Shown in pieces: positions 1 through 8,805 of a stretch of DNA of 64,000 nucleotides. The stretch's first letter is position 1. Each line of letters begins with the position of its first letter. Source of the DNA: Panagrolaimus kolymaensis (lineage: Eukaryota > Nematoda > Chromadorea > Rhabditida > Panagrolaimidae); contig JAJQJQ010000103.1 in the NCBI GenBank assembly GCA_028622995.1, positions 1 through 64,000 on the forward strand. Reading direction: 5' to 3'. Both the position numbers and the translations under genes were made by a program. The notes under the pieces are model-generated. The model had not been told where the DNA came from, did not search any database, and was given only the letters and a program-made list of their open reading frames with translations.

Positions 1-34
1 ATTTTTTTAATTTTTACTTTTTTGTTTGTTACAG

Positions 35-496
35 AAATGATAATAGCTATCCTTCCACGAGCAGTAAAAATGGATCACTTGAAAGTCGTCGCCGTTACAA
101 TAATACTAATGGCTATGGTGGACATCAACGTGAATCCAGCGTTGGTTCAGAACCAACTGATGATATAATAACTGCTAGAGCACGAGATGATTGGCACGCA
201 GAACATCCGAATGAACTTACAATCAAATATGGTGAAACTTTACGAGTAAGGAGTTTCTTTTTGTTGTAAAAATTTAGTGGCTAACGATTGTGATAATATC
301 AAGGCAAAGAGTTCGGCACATATTAGGTTCAAGATTTTGCATTCACCCGGATATTAATAATTTTTGATTTGCAATTAATGATTGCATCTTCATTTTTTAG
401 GTGCTCAAAATGGGCCAAGATTTTGTTTGTTGCCAAAATACTCATAATGAGAAAGGATGGGTACCACTAAATTTCATTTATTTCATGCCTGCTTAA
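35..496 (+). CDS. SH3-domain protein, 3' end only (two last exons, partial)
   Basis: Two exons read in one frame: 35-245 (one base completing a split codon, then 70 codons) and 401-496 (31 codons and TAA), joined by a 155-bp intron 246-400 with GTAAG donor and TTTTTAG acceptor. An acceptor (TTACAG) also ends at 34, so the gene continues off the left edge. The first exon begins with a Ser/Asn/Gly-rich linker. The last ~57 residues form an SH3 domain at the extreme C-terminus: an ARARDDW start in place of the usual ALYDF, then NELTIKYGE, the RVL strand, and KGWVPLNFI corresponding to the conserved GxxPxNYI block. SH3 domains bind proline-rich partners in signalling and cytoskeletal adaptors. 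The parent protein cannot be identified from this fragment. The SH3 call is fairly secure; the protein's role is unknown. Confidence 0.8.
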
Positions 497-710
497 TGGC
501 TAAATAATTAGTTATTCCATTCATCGCGGCTCCAACAGTAAATGTTCAAAAACAGTTTCATAACTATCGAGAAAATATAAAAAACACGGTAATTATTATA
601 TCCAAAAATCTTTTTTTCATTAGCCTTTTTTATTTTTTTAAGAATCAAAGTTATTTTGTTTTTTGCCATAAATCGAGAAAACATTGTTTTTTTTTTCATA
701 AACGTAATGT

Positions 711-716
711 TTTATT
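711..716 (-). terminator. Candidate poly(A) signal for histone H2B
   Basis: TTTATT on the + strand reads AATAAA on the H2B strand, about 150 bp past the H2B stop. No canonical histone 3' stem-loop is visible between the stop and this point, so this hexamer is the best 3'-end candidate. Confidence 0.35.
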
Positions 717-726
717 TTTTTTTTGT

Positions 727-732
727 AATAAA
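727..732 (+). terminator. Candidate poly(A) signal for the SH3-protein gene
   Basis: AATAAA lies about 230 bp after the SH3-protein stop codon in an A/T-rich stretch. A reverse-strand AATAAA (TTTATT, 711-716) sits beside it, so the two convergent genes appear to end within about 20 bp of each other. Confidence 0.35.
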
Positions 733-864
733 AAGAATCATAAAAAAGAAAGATAAATGAAAACAAATTTTTTTAAAGCAAAAAAAGTGAAAACCAGTAA
801 AGCCAAAAAAACAAAATTCAAAGACAAAGTAAAAAGCAAACGGAAGGGAAGAGATATTTACAAT

Positions 865-1242
865 TTACTTGGAGCTGGTGTATTTGGTAACGGCTTTGGT
901 GCCTTCAGAAACAGCATGCTTGGCAAGTTCACCAGGAAGGATGAGACGAACGGCGGTTTGGATTTCGCGTGATGAAATGGTTGAACGCTTATTATAATTG
1001 GTAAGGCGAGAAGCTTCAGCTGCGATACGTTCAAAAACATCATTAACGAATGAATTCATGATGGACATGGCTTTGGATGAAATGCCAGTATCGGGATGAA
1101 CTTGTTTCAAGACGCGATAAATATAAATGGAATAAGTTTCTTTTCTAGCCTTTCTACGCTTCTTTCCTTCTCCACCAGCACGAGCAGTTTTTGGAGATTT
1201 GGCGGCTTTCTTAGCTCCTTTACCAGATGGCTTGGGTGGCAT
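865..1242 (-). CDS. Histone H2B
   Basis: Intronless 125-codon gene, the usual H2B length. The Lys/Ala-rich N-terminal tail (residues 1-34, starting [15 protein letters not shown]) is followed by the histone fold (about 36-103) with the near-invariant [33 protein letters not shown] and [20 protein letters not shown] segments, and the C-terminal helix ending AVTKYTSSK, which holds the conserved ubiquitin-acceptor lysine (K120). It pairs with H2A in the nucleosome core. The start is fixed by the conserved tail. A TATA-like box lies about 130 bp upstream. Oddities: no H2A, H3 or H4 gene accompanies it in the window, and I see no histone stem-loop downstream, only a polyadenylation hexamer. It could therefore be a polyadenylated, replication-independent copy, which is inference. 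Identity is certain. Confidence 0.98.
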   Translation of the reverse strand: MPPKPSGKGAKKAAKSPKTARAGGEGKKRRKARKETYSIYIYRVLKQVHPDTGISSKAMSIMNSFVNDVFERIAAEASRLTNYNKRSTISSREIQTAVRLILPGELAKHAVSEGTKAVTKYTSSK

Positions 1243-1370
1243 GATTGAAAATATAAATCAGGAAGAATAGAATAAAAAAATAAAAGCACACGTAGACAAA
1301 GTCTGAGCAGCAACTGAAGAAAGAACTGAATAATCAGCAAAAGTGAATGAAATGCAATTGCTTTGGTTTG

Positions 1371-1380
1371 CTTTTATATG
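1371..1380 (-). promoter_or_regulatory. TATA box of the H2B gene
   Basis: The reverse complement reads CATATAAAAG, a good TATA element about 130 bp upstream of the H2B ATG. It would give a 5' UTR of roughly 100 bp. An octamer-like ATGCAATT (1353-1360 on the + strand) lies between the box and the gene rather than upstream of it, so I do not call it an octamer site. Confidence 0.5.
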
Positions 1381-2325
1381 ATTCAGCGACCACTTGCAAA
1401 ATACTTATGAAAGAAAAAAAGGTCAAAGCAAGACGCACAACAATAACAACAACTGCTGTGAATGTAATAGCCAACCAAATGCGCGGAAAAAGGAAGGGGA
1501 ATATTAAAGCAAAAAAGGACTTTCCTTTTAATATAATAGCATAAAGGATATCCCCAAGAAATAAGAGCTAAAAAAATCAATAAAATAATGAATGAAAAAG
1601 TTGTTTTCAAAAAACTGTTGCACAGAAAAGGAAAGGCTATAGCTATATCACTCTTTAAATTTTCAAATAAATAATTACAAAAAAATTTTTTTTGCATCAA
1701 TATAAAACCGATTTAGCCAAGTATCAAAATTGCAAACAATTGAATTTTCGCATAAACATTTTTAGCATCACAGCTTTACTTAACAAAACAGAGACACATC
1801 TTCTAAAAGTAATTTGCTTGTTTTTCGAAACTTGTGATTCAATTAAAGCTGCGTGATTATGTTTCTTGTTAAAGCAAAAAATCATACAGTAAGCATTTTT
1901 AAAACTTTTAGAAGAATGAATTTCTAACATTTCTAGGGAAATATGTTAGTTAGTTCATTGAAGGCAAATAAACCAATAGAGTTTTTGATCAAAATGAAAA
2001 GATTCATATCTCGTTTAAAAAAATTACAGTGGAAAAAAATGAGGAAAACTTTGTGCAAACTTTATTTAAAAAAATTTTCGTTCTACAGTAAACCAAATAT
2101 TTTGCAATTATTGATCAAATTTTTTTTATTAGAAAAGTTGCTGATCTTTGAACTTCTTGAAAGAGATGCAATCACAGTTTATTTTAAATGAATTTATCAA
2201 CCTACTTTTTGCTTACCAATAAAAAATAAGATAAACTATCAATTTGCATTTTAAAATAAATTATGAGATTTAAATGTCAACAAAACATTTGGGTGGTCAC
2301 GTACTTCCGATTACAGAGATGTGCC
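1381..2325. other. Gene-free A/T-rich spacer between H2B and the macin-like gene
   Basis: About 950 bp of A/T-rich sequence. Short open frames exist on both strands (for example 1383-1700 on - and 1943-2191 on +). Their products are Phe/Ile/Lys-rich as expected from base composition, and none shows a domain, a conserved motif or good splice context. I see no RNA gene or clear repeat. Confidence 0.6.
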
Positions 2326-2333
2326 TATAAAAG
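2326..2333 (+). promoter_or_regulatory. TATA box of the macin-like gene
   Basis: TATAAAAG lies 79-86 bp upstream of the chosen ATG (2412), with a TTTCACTCATT initiator-like stretch about 15-25 bp after it. A TTTATTTTTAG acceptor ends at 2400. No donor lies far enough upstream within the transcript for a normal intron, so that acceptor could be a spliced-leader addition site. Confidence 0.45.
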
Positions 2334-2411
2334 CAATTGTTATTTCACTCATTTTCAACAACACATTATTGTTCAGTGTTTTTATTTTGTTTATTTTTAG
2401 ATTCTAAAAAA

Positions 2412-2778
2412 ATGACGAAACTCCATTTTATTACTTTTGCATCGGCTGCTGCTATTATTTTTATTAGTTTAATTCCCAATCAATCTGCAGCCAATCCAAT
2501 TACAGATTGTTGGGATCAATGGAGCAGATGCTCAGGATGGAGTTCGGGTGGCAATGGTGTCCTTTGGCAAGTAAGTATCAAAGCCATTCAAAGAATAAAA
2601 GAAAAGTTTAATTCTTGGAAATTTTTAGCCATGTAATGAACATTGCATTTGTATGGGTTATGCTGAAGGTGGAAATTGTGTTAAAGTTCCATCTAAATGT
2701 TTTCTCGTTAGAGAAGCTAAACAATGTCAATGTAATGGACCTAAAGGACAACCAACTGGTGAAGATTGTGGACCATAA
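2412..2778 (+). CDS. Macin-like secreted cysteine-rich peptide (putative antimicrobial)
   Basis: Two exons, 2412-2570 and 2629-2778, with a 58-bp phase-0 intron (GTAAGT...TTTTTAG), encode 102 residues. Residues 1-27 are a signal peptide: hydrophobic core AAAIIFISLI, probable cleavage near SAA-NP. The mature part (~75 residues) has ten cysteines at 33, 40, 55, 59, 61, 70, 77, 86, 88 and 100. It shows the hallmarks of the macin family (theromacin, neuromacin, hydramacin): a WSRC motif, SSGG.GVLW, a CxxHC-type pair, a GG.C, a PSKC and a closing CQC. Family members are disulfide-rich antibacterial peptides of leeches, Hydra and molluscs. I chose ATG 2412 over the in-frame 2337 because it starts the signal peptide directly and follows the acceptor at 2400. 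Poly(A) hexamers follow. Family placement is strong by motif; activity is inferred. Confidence 0.85.
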
Positions 2779-2807
2779 AAAACGACGACCTTTATAATTA
2801 GATTAGA

Positions 2808-2817
2808 AATAAATAAA
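2808..2817 (+). terminator. Poly(A) signals of the macin-like gene
   Basis: Two overlapping AATAAA hexamers (2808-2813, 2812-2817) begin 30 bp after the stop codon, giving a very short 3' UTR. Confidence 0.6.
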
Positions 2818-3428
2818 TGTATAAAATTTGTAAATATAATTTTTTTTAAACTTTCAATAAACTTATTCGATTACTATGTTTTATAATTAAAGCTTCAGTT
2901 TTATTGATTAAACCTTCCAGTAATAAGTTTAGGTAAAGATGGAAAAGTTGAAGTAATAAAGCAATGCACCAAAAGTAAAAACATAAAAAGTTTCCGCTTT
3001 TTTTTCTCCATAAGATTGTGTTTGAAACTTTTTTATCAAACATTTTTTTTTTGTAATAAATTATTAACATCCCATACATACATATTCTTTCGCCAACCTT
3101 TTCAAACTATGCTTATTATTTTGCAATGTCTGTGTGTTACTAATTACGCCATACACCATTTTATTCAGCTATCAAACCGAATACAAAAAGTGTAACAGTT
3201 CCTTAAGGTTTTTTTCTATCATACCTTGGTCATAAAAAATTAGACAAGTGGTAAACAATTTTTAGATGATGCTGAGCTAAAAAAAAAGCGACCATTAGTT
3301 CATCATCATTTGCTATCTCACAAACATTTTTTTGATAAGCTTTTACCTTTTTGAATATTTAATTTTTTATTATTTTTTTATTTTTTGGTAACAAAATACA
3401 GTGCCTTAAAAAAATGGTTGTCGTCAAA

Positions 3429-3444
3429 TGCTATCGCGATAGCA
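3429..3444. repeat. 16-bp perfect palindrome within a hairpin-prone segment
   Basis: TGCTATCGCGATAGCA is its own reverse complement. A second imperfect inverted repeat overlaps it (CGCGA near 3435 pairing with TCGCG near 3457). It is GC-rich against a roughly 25% GC background. It could be a transcription-factor site or the remnant of a mobile element. I cannot decide between these. Confidence 0.5.
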
Positions 3445-3506
3445 GAGAGATATGTCTCGCGCTTTTTTTGTACATCAAAAAAATCAATTTTTCTTTTATT
3501 CTTCAG

Positions 3507-3636
3507 CTATCCGCTGCAAAAAATGATCAACAAACTTATCGAAGTTCTCCGAGCCGCATTAACGTTTTTGGAAAAGCTAGCTGATCTTATTGGAACAGCC
3601 GATGCTTTAGTCAAAAATATAATAAATATATATTAA
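3507..3636 (+). CDS. Weak candidate exon: short amphipathic helical peptide
   Basis: A TTTATTCTTCAG acceptor ends at 3506 and is followed by an open frame containing ATG at 3523 and TAA at 3634-3636. From that ATG it encodes 37 residues with a regular i, i+3/i+4 hydrophobic pattern (LIEVLRAALTFLEKLADLI) that would form a strongly amphipathic helix or short coiled coil. This is less composition-driven than the other short frames here, which are Lys/Phe/Ile-rich. There is no signal peptide before the helix, no recognised domain and no certain upstream exon, so it may be a terminal exon of an unrecognised gene, a small peptide, or chance. Confidence 0.2.
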
Positions 3637-4217
3637 AAAAATGCTTTTTTGATTGAAAAAGGTATTTTGGTATTTTGCGTCAAAGAGCATTCCCATTGAC
3701 AAATTTTTTTCCAAGCAAAAAAAGAAGAGAAAAAAGAGTGTTCCTCAATACGAAAAAATTTTTTTTTGGAAATTTGATTCGCGCTTTTCCTTTATATTTT
3801 AGATAACAATCAATATTTTGTTAATTCAAAAGTTATTTTAATTAGGCTAACGTATCATTTGAGACCAAAAACATCAAAATCTAGCGAGTTTGAAAAAACC
3901 GCTGCACTCTCCTAAACAAAATCAAAGTTTTTTAGCTGCAATGGCTTTTCTTCTTCCCTATGCTTGACGCTTGAATTTAAAAACACGTGACTATAATTAC
4001 TTCGTTTTTTTTCTTTCGAATGATAGATTTTTCCCCTTATATTTCCAAATCGTTAAATTGCTCCATATTGGATTAAAACCAAAAATCAACTAAGTTTTCA
4101 CGATAAAAACTTTATTATATTGTTGAATTTTTTTATGTACATACACATTTTTTGTTATCGTTGCGCGTTTTTATTTTGTATACCAAAGCTAAAAAGTATT
4201 ATGGATTTTATTTTAAA

Positions 4218-4224
4218 TTTTTAG
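4218..4224 (+). promoter_or_regulatory. Acceptor-like site in the kinase 5' leader (possible spliced-leader site)
   Basis: TTTTTAG ends 26 bp before the kinase ATG (4251), the typical position for trans-splicing in nematodes or for the end of a 5'-UTR intron. I cannot tell which. An in-frame TAA (4248-4250) directly precedes the ATG and supports that start. Confidence 0.35.
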
Positions 4225-4250
4225 GTACAATTCGACCATTATTTCTTTAA

Positions 4251-7200
4251 ATGGATTATTCTCTAAGAAACAAGAAAAAGTTACATCAAATAGGACCTGC
4301 GGGTGATGCACCATATAAACCAATAAAAGAAAATCGGATAGCTAACAAACCTTCTGGTAAGTTATATTATAATTTTTTTTTGCGCTTTATTTAAAAAAAT
4401 TGTTTTCGAGGTTACAACTACATATTACAATTTTTAGTGCCACCACCTGATCAATCAAATTCCTCCAAAGAAGATAAAACAAATGTTACAAAGCAAAAGT
4501 TAGTTTTTTTTAGTTTACTTTATTTTTGTGATACAATAATGATTTTAGTGAATTGGAAACGACGATCGCTAAAACGTCAATTGCGACAGAACTTGGAAAT
4601 ATCAACCATAATTTGGACGTGCTTAACCAAAATATTCAAGAAAATACTGATAAATTTAATGCAAATACAATATTCATGCTTGATGTTGGTTGGAAATTAA
4701 CTTGCGATGAGAAAGTTTTTTTATTTCTTTATTTACTCTGAAAATTATTTTTAGATCAAAGAATGAATATCGTATAGTTTGCAAAATTGGTTATGGTGGT
4801 TTTTCAGTTGTTTGGCTCGTCATTGATATGAAAACCCATGAATTCAAAGTTGTAAAAGTTTTTCTAGTTCGTGAATGTATCTCAATATTAGAAATAGAGG
4901 TAAGTTTGATTATTAAATAAAAGGGGTAATCAACAATAAAATATATTGATTTTTTTAATGCTTTGAAAACTATTTGTTTTTGCGAAGTTTCAACTAGAGT
5001 TGTGTTACCCTATCTTACCCGGGAAAAGCTACCTTACATACTTCGATTTACCACTACCTTTTCACCCTACCATCGCAATTTTTATCCTTAAAAAATTGCA
5101 TATTTTAGTCTCATTTCTCAAAAAATTTGCTAAAAATATGAAAATTCTCAAGCTCAAATTTTGTTCAAAAAGTTAATAAAAAAATTCAAAACCTTTACAA
5201 AATGCAAGGTTTTGCCACCCATCTCAATTTTTAACTCTAAATTAATACATATTTCTAAAAATTTGTGATTTCTAATAAGTTTTTGTCTTTTGGAAATTAC
5301 CTTTTTTCGCTACTTACGACTTTGTTACCCTACCTTGACCAAATTATTCGGGTATTGTAACTCTTGATTCAGCTTCGAAGAAATAATAATACATTATATT
5401 ACTTCATAATTTGAATTTTTTTGTAAAAAAACATTTTTTTATAGATTCTTCAACAAACTACAGACCAACCTAATATATTGCACTTCTATGAACACCTCGC
5501 TATTCCATGTTGCGGTAGCAAAAGAGGTTCATATCTAGCAATATATGAACCTCTTGGAAAAGATCTTAATATGTTGATGAAAGAAGCTTCAAAACATGGT
5601 GGTTTATCAATTGCTGTTATCAAAAACGTGGCAAAACATGTTCTAATGGCTCTAAAAACTATTCATGATTTCAAAGTTATTCACAGTGATATCAAACTTA
5701 ACAACATTGCTACTTGCGTTTCTCAAAACAGTTTGCGCCTCGAATTGGAAAAAGTTGTTGAATTTATGAAATCTGGAAAAGACATCTCATCGCTTCGAAT
5801 GGTATGTAGGAAAGATATCGAAATTGATGTGAATCAAAAGACAAAATATTTGGAAGAAGAACTTGAGAAAGTATCAAAGCTGAAAACTAAAGATGTCACA
5901 GAATTAATCTTTAAATTAATTGATTTTGGAAACCTTTTGGTGAGTTTGTTTTAAGTTTATTTAGTAAAATAATAACATATTTTCAGAAAGAAGGGTCAGA
6001 AAGCCCTACAGGTACTTATGGGTTTCGTCCGCCTGAATACTTTTTTGGTTCACCCTTGCTTCCATCTCATGATATTTGGTCCCTTGGTGTTGCGGTAAGT
6101 TTGTTTAAACTTTCTCAAAAATTATAAGTGTGCCAAATTTTTAGATAGTTGTGTTATCCACTAACAAAAGGTTTCTCGAATCTGGAAATGGAAGTAAAAT
6201 CGATGAAATAACTTCATTAAGAAATAAGTTTGGCAAGCTTTCTCGACGTCATTTTAAAAACTTTAAAGATCTTGATGGATATAAAACGAAATTTTCTACT
6301 CGGCATTATTCACCTGTAAAAGCTGTAAATAGAATTACGAAATTTTTGCGAATCAAATTTGGTAAACTTCAAATGGATGATAATAATCGAAATGAACTTA
6401 TTGGTTTCTTACTTCATATGCTTAACACTGTTCCAAATGAAAGAAAATCTGCTGCCGAATTGCTTCTTCATCCATGGTTGAATGGTATCTCTGTTTGTGA
6501 TTTTAATGGCCAAGTAGATGTAACACAAATATCATCTTATTCTTTTAAAACTCAAGAACGAAAAGAAACATGTATCAATGAAATTGAAACTTCTCATGCT
6601 TATGTTGCTGTATCTTTACCATCAAATATTAAAGATACATCTGAAATTGAATTGGATGATCTGTCAATCGATGAACAAATAAAAATTAAAAAAGTTGTAG
6701 TATCACTTCCAACAGCTGATCCAAAATATTTGAAAAATGGTGGTGAAGAAGCAGGAAAAACAAAGAAAGAAACAAAGAAAATTCATAGACATGGTAACTT
6801 TTTTTCCATTTAATTTTTTATTTATTTACTTTTTCTAGATTCATTTATTTACAAAGAAAATGATGGTAAATACTATTTATTTCACAAATATTATAGAATT
6901 CCATATCGAGAAGATTACAAGCTTTTTCAATGTCCAAAGTAAGTGTTTCATTATTTTAAATGATTTATATTTTGCTTAAGCTTTGCCAAAAGATATTTTC
7001 ATTGTTTTAAAAAAGTTTAAGGGACGTTGAAATTTTTCTAAAACTTCATAGATAATCATTTACAATAAAAAACCCAGCAAAATTTATTTAATAGTATTTT
7101 AATCATTCACGCATTTTTAGGTGTTACAGAGGTTTAAGATTTGAACGTAAAATTGGATTTGTTTTGGTTAGTGATAAAAATTGGCATAGAGATAATAAAT

Positions 7201-7799
7201 GTCCAAGTAAATTTTTTTATTGATGTTTTGCTCTAATGAATTTCATATTAAATTTTTACCATTTTCTTTTTAGTTAGTATCAGATCTGCACCTAAAAAAG
7301 GCCATAGCTTTAAAGTTCCTTATAAACTTCCAAATCAAAACAAAACTAAATATCGTGATGAAGTAATTACAAATGAAGAAGTTGATCGTAGAAGAAAATC
7401 GCTTGAAAATCAAGGGTATAAGCCTATGTATGATAAAGATTTTTCTGATAGTCAAAAAGAAGCTGAAAACTTTGAAGGTGATGATTATGATGCAAATTAT
7501 GATGATAGTGAATATGGAACTGATTCAGACTTGGATGAAACCGAAGAAGATTCCAACGAAACAATAAGTGGTAAGTTTATTTTTTATTTATTTATTTACT
7601 AACTTGAATGTGTTTATCTTTTTTATAATTACTAACTAATTCATTTTGTAGAGTTTAGTTCTGGTGAAAGTTATGTCGAAGATGATGCGACTTATGCTGC
7701 TCCACCTGTTTGTTTTGTTTATTTTTTTCAAATCTTTTTTATTACTCTTTTTAGCTGGAAAGCCGCCCTCAAAATGGTAAAATAGAAACATTTTTGTAA
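4251..7799 (+). CDS. SRPK-like protein kinase with FLYWCH-like segment and acidic tail
   Basis: Twelve exons keep one frame for 768 codons: 4251-4356, 4438-4498, 4549-4714, 4762-4899, 5445-5939, 5987-6094, 6145-6793, 6839-6938, 7121-7206, 7274-7570, 7652-7707, 7755-7799. Residues 1-110 are polar. The kinase domain (about 114-470) has a glycine loop IGYGGFSVVW (120-129), VVK lysine K143, catalytic HSDIKLNN (237-244), DFG (317-319), TYGFRPPE (332-339), DIWSLG (351-356) and an ERKSAAELLLHPW end. HSD in place of HRD, and a ~70-residue insert (247-312) between the catalytic loop and DFG, recall SR-protein kinases. All catalytic residues are present, so it is probably active. Residues 575-650 (CPKC at 606-609, WH at 629-630, C635, H647) resemble a FLYWCH-type DNA-binding fold, tentatively. 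Residues ~697-735 are Asp/Glu-rich. The start has an in-frame stop directly before it. Exon 4 needs the unusual acceptor CAAAG. Confidence 0.85.
4983..5377. mobile_element. Inverted-repeat element (MITE-like) inside kinase intron 4
   Basis: Intron 4 (545 bp) is much longer than its neighbours because of this block. Its ends, 4983-5001 and 5359-5377, are imperfect inverted repeats (14 of 19 positions pair by eye; both read inward CGAAG...AGAGTT or close to it). Inside are several C-rich copies of a TTACCCTA/TACCCTACCTT motif near 5005, 5062 and 5325, unlike the surrounding intron. There is no coding capacity and I could not define a target-site duplication, so the superfamily is unknown and the element looks old. 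Confidence 0.45.
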
Positions 7800-7904
7800 T
7801 ATGATGGATCAAATTGAACGTGAATCAAGAATGTCAAAACTCTAAGAGTATTTATATTAGCTCTCTTTTTTATGTATTTTTTTATAATTATAATGTTTTG
7901 TTTA

Positions 7905-7910
7905 AATAAA
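7905..7910 (+). terminator. Poly(A) signal of the kinase gene
   Basis: AATAAA lies about 105 bp after the stop codon (7797-7799), within an A-rich run that contains a second copy about 10 bp further on. Confidence 0.55.
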
Positions 7911-7984
7911 AAAAAATAAAATTTTTGTGAAATTGTAAAGATAAATTCTTGAAATTCATTCTCCTAAAAAAAATTTAAAATGCA

Positions 7985-8314
7985 TGCTGTATCAGGGCTG
8001 TCAAATCGCTTCGCTCAAAGACGTCGCTCATCGCTGCAGCGACGCTTTTTTCATTTTCCCGTCGCTTCGCTTCGCGCAAAAAATAAAAAAATGAAAATCG
8101 CTTTAGCGACTTCAGCGATCTCGTCGCTGTTTGAAACAGCGACGCTTTTTTGCGTGTCTTTTTTTGAACAGCGATCGCTCAAGCGACGCGATTGATAGCG
8201 TCGCTGAAGAAACAGCGACGAAATTCGCGCAAGCTGCAACGAATCGCTGAAGTCGCTAAACAAATTATGAGCGTTGCTAGCGAAAAACAGCGATTTGACA
8301 GCCCTGTGCTGTAT
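7985..8314. mobile_element. hAT-type MITE with 18-bp TIRs and 8-bp target-site duplication
   Basis: The element spans 7993-8306 (314 bp). Both ends carry the perfect terminal inverted repeat CAGGGCTGTCAAATCGCT (7993-8010 and, inverted, 8289-8306). It is flanked by a perfect direct repeat TGCTGTAT (7985-7992 and 8307-8314). CAGGG-type ends plus an 8-bp duplication are the signature of hAT-superfamily transposons. It has no transposase and must be moved in trans. The interior is unusually GC-rich for this window and built from many CGTCGCT / AGCGACG modules in both orientations, so the whole element can fold on itself. The open frames across it (7980-8422, both strands) are by-products of this composition. 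The intact duplication and perfect ends suggest a young insertion. Confidence 0.9.
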
Positions 8315-8805
8315 GATTTTTTGCTTTTAAGAGAGAGTCTACCAGATTTTTTACACATTTTAGAAGAAAGCGGCACAAAGAAATTTCTTATTTTTATTTT
8401 TTGGTCCAAAACTGTTAACTAGGATATAAAAAAATTATTGGTTGCAAGCTTTTTCTCAAAAAGTGAGCAGGATATGCTAATTTTTTATATTGAAGTTGAA
8501 AGCATGCATTAACTTCAAAAATTCGGCTAAATTCATCCATGAAGTAAATAAATTTGATTTCTATCCAATATTAGGTAATCGAATATGGGCTTTCGAATGG
8601 TGTACTCCATATATTAAGATATTCTATAAAAATGAGGAGAAATTTGCATATTTATTTTTCAGAATGATGCCATTTTTTTTCCGACATACTTCCAGACCCT
8701 GAGAAAAATACCATATAATCCCCAGAATCTCCTCTATCGATCTGTCAAGAAAAATTTAAAAAAAAGCTTGCCATTAAGGATATTAGATGTAAAACGTGCG
8801 CGCGA
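8315..8805. other. Unique-looking spacer between the MITE and the satellite array
   Basis: 490 bp of A/T-rich sequence. A 70-codon frame at 8490-8702 has no recognisable domain and no clear start or splice context, and I do not call it a gene. A short GC-rich patch (CGTGCGCGCGACTGAGG) immediately precedes and touches the array edge at 8806. Confidence 0.5.

Larger units (their letters stand above)
2818..4217. other. Intergenic stretch with no confirmed gene
   Basis: About 1.4 kb of A/T-rich sequence between the macin-like and kinase genes. The only items I could support are a 16-bp perfect palindrome at 3429-3444 and a weak candidate exon encoding an amphipathic helix (3507-3636), both listed separately. 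The reverse-strand frame at 2846-3079 has composition-driven content and no signal. Confidence 0.55.

Noticed and set aside
757..972. 71-codon + strand frame overlapping H2B
   Set aside because: It is the antisense shadow of the H2B gene and its Lys-rich start comes from A-rich 3' flank.
1353..1360. Octamer-like ATGCAATT near the H2B promoter
   Set aside because: It differs from ATGCAAAT and lies on the gene side of the TATA box, the wrong place for an upstream octamer.
1383..1700. 105-codon - strand hydrophobic frame
   Set aside because: Phe/Leu/Ile/Cys-rich content follows from T-rich sequence. No signal peptide logic, domain, or promoter beyond chance A/T matches.
1943..2191. 82-codon + strand frame rich in Lys/Leu/Phe
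   Set aside because: Composition-driven, no recognisable motif, no splice or start context.
7980..8422. Four overlapping Arg/Ser-rich frames on both strands
   Set aside because: They are by-products of the CGTCGCT modules of the MITE and its flank.
8490..8702. 70-codon + strand frame with aromatic-rich product
   Set aside because: No domain recognised and no ATG-based start or splice evidence; could be a decayed fragment, but nothing supports a gene.
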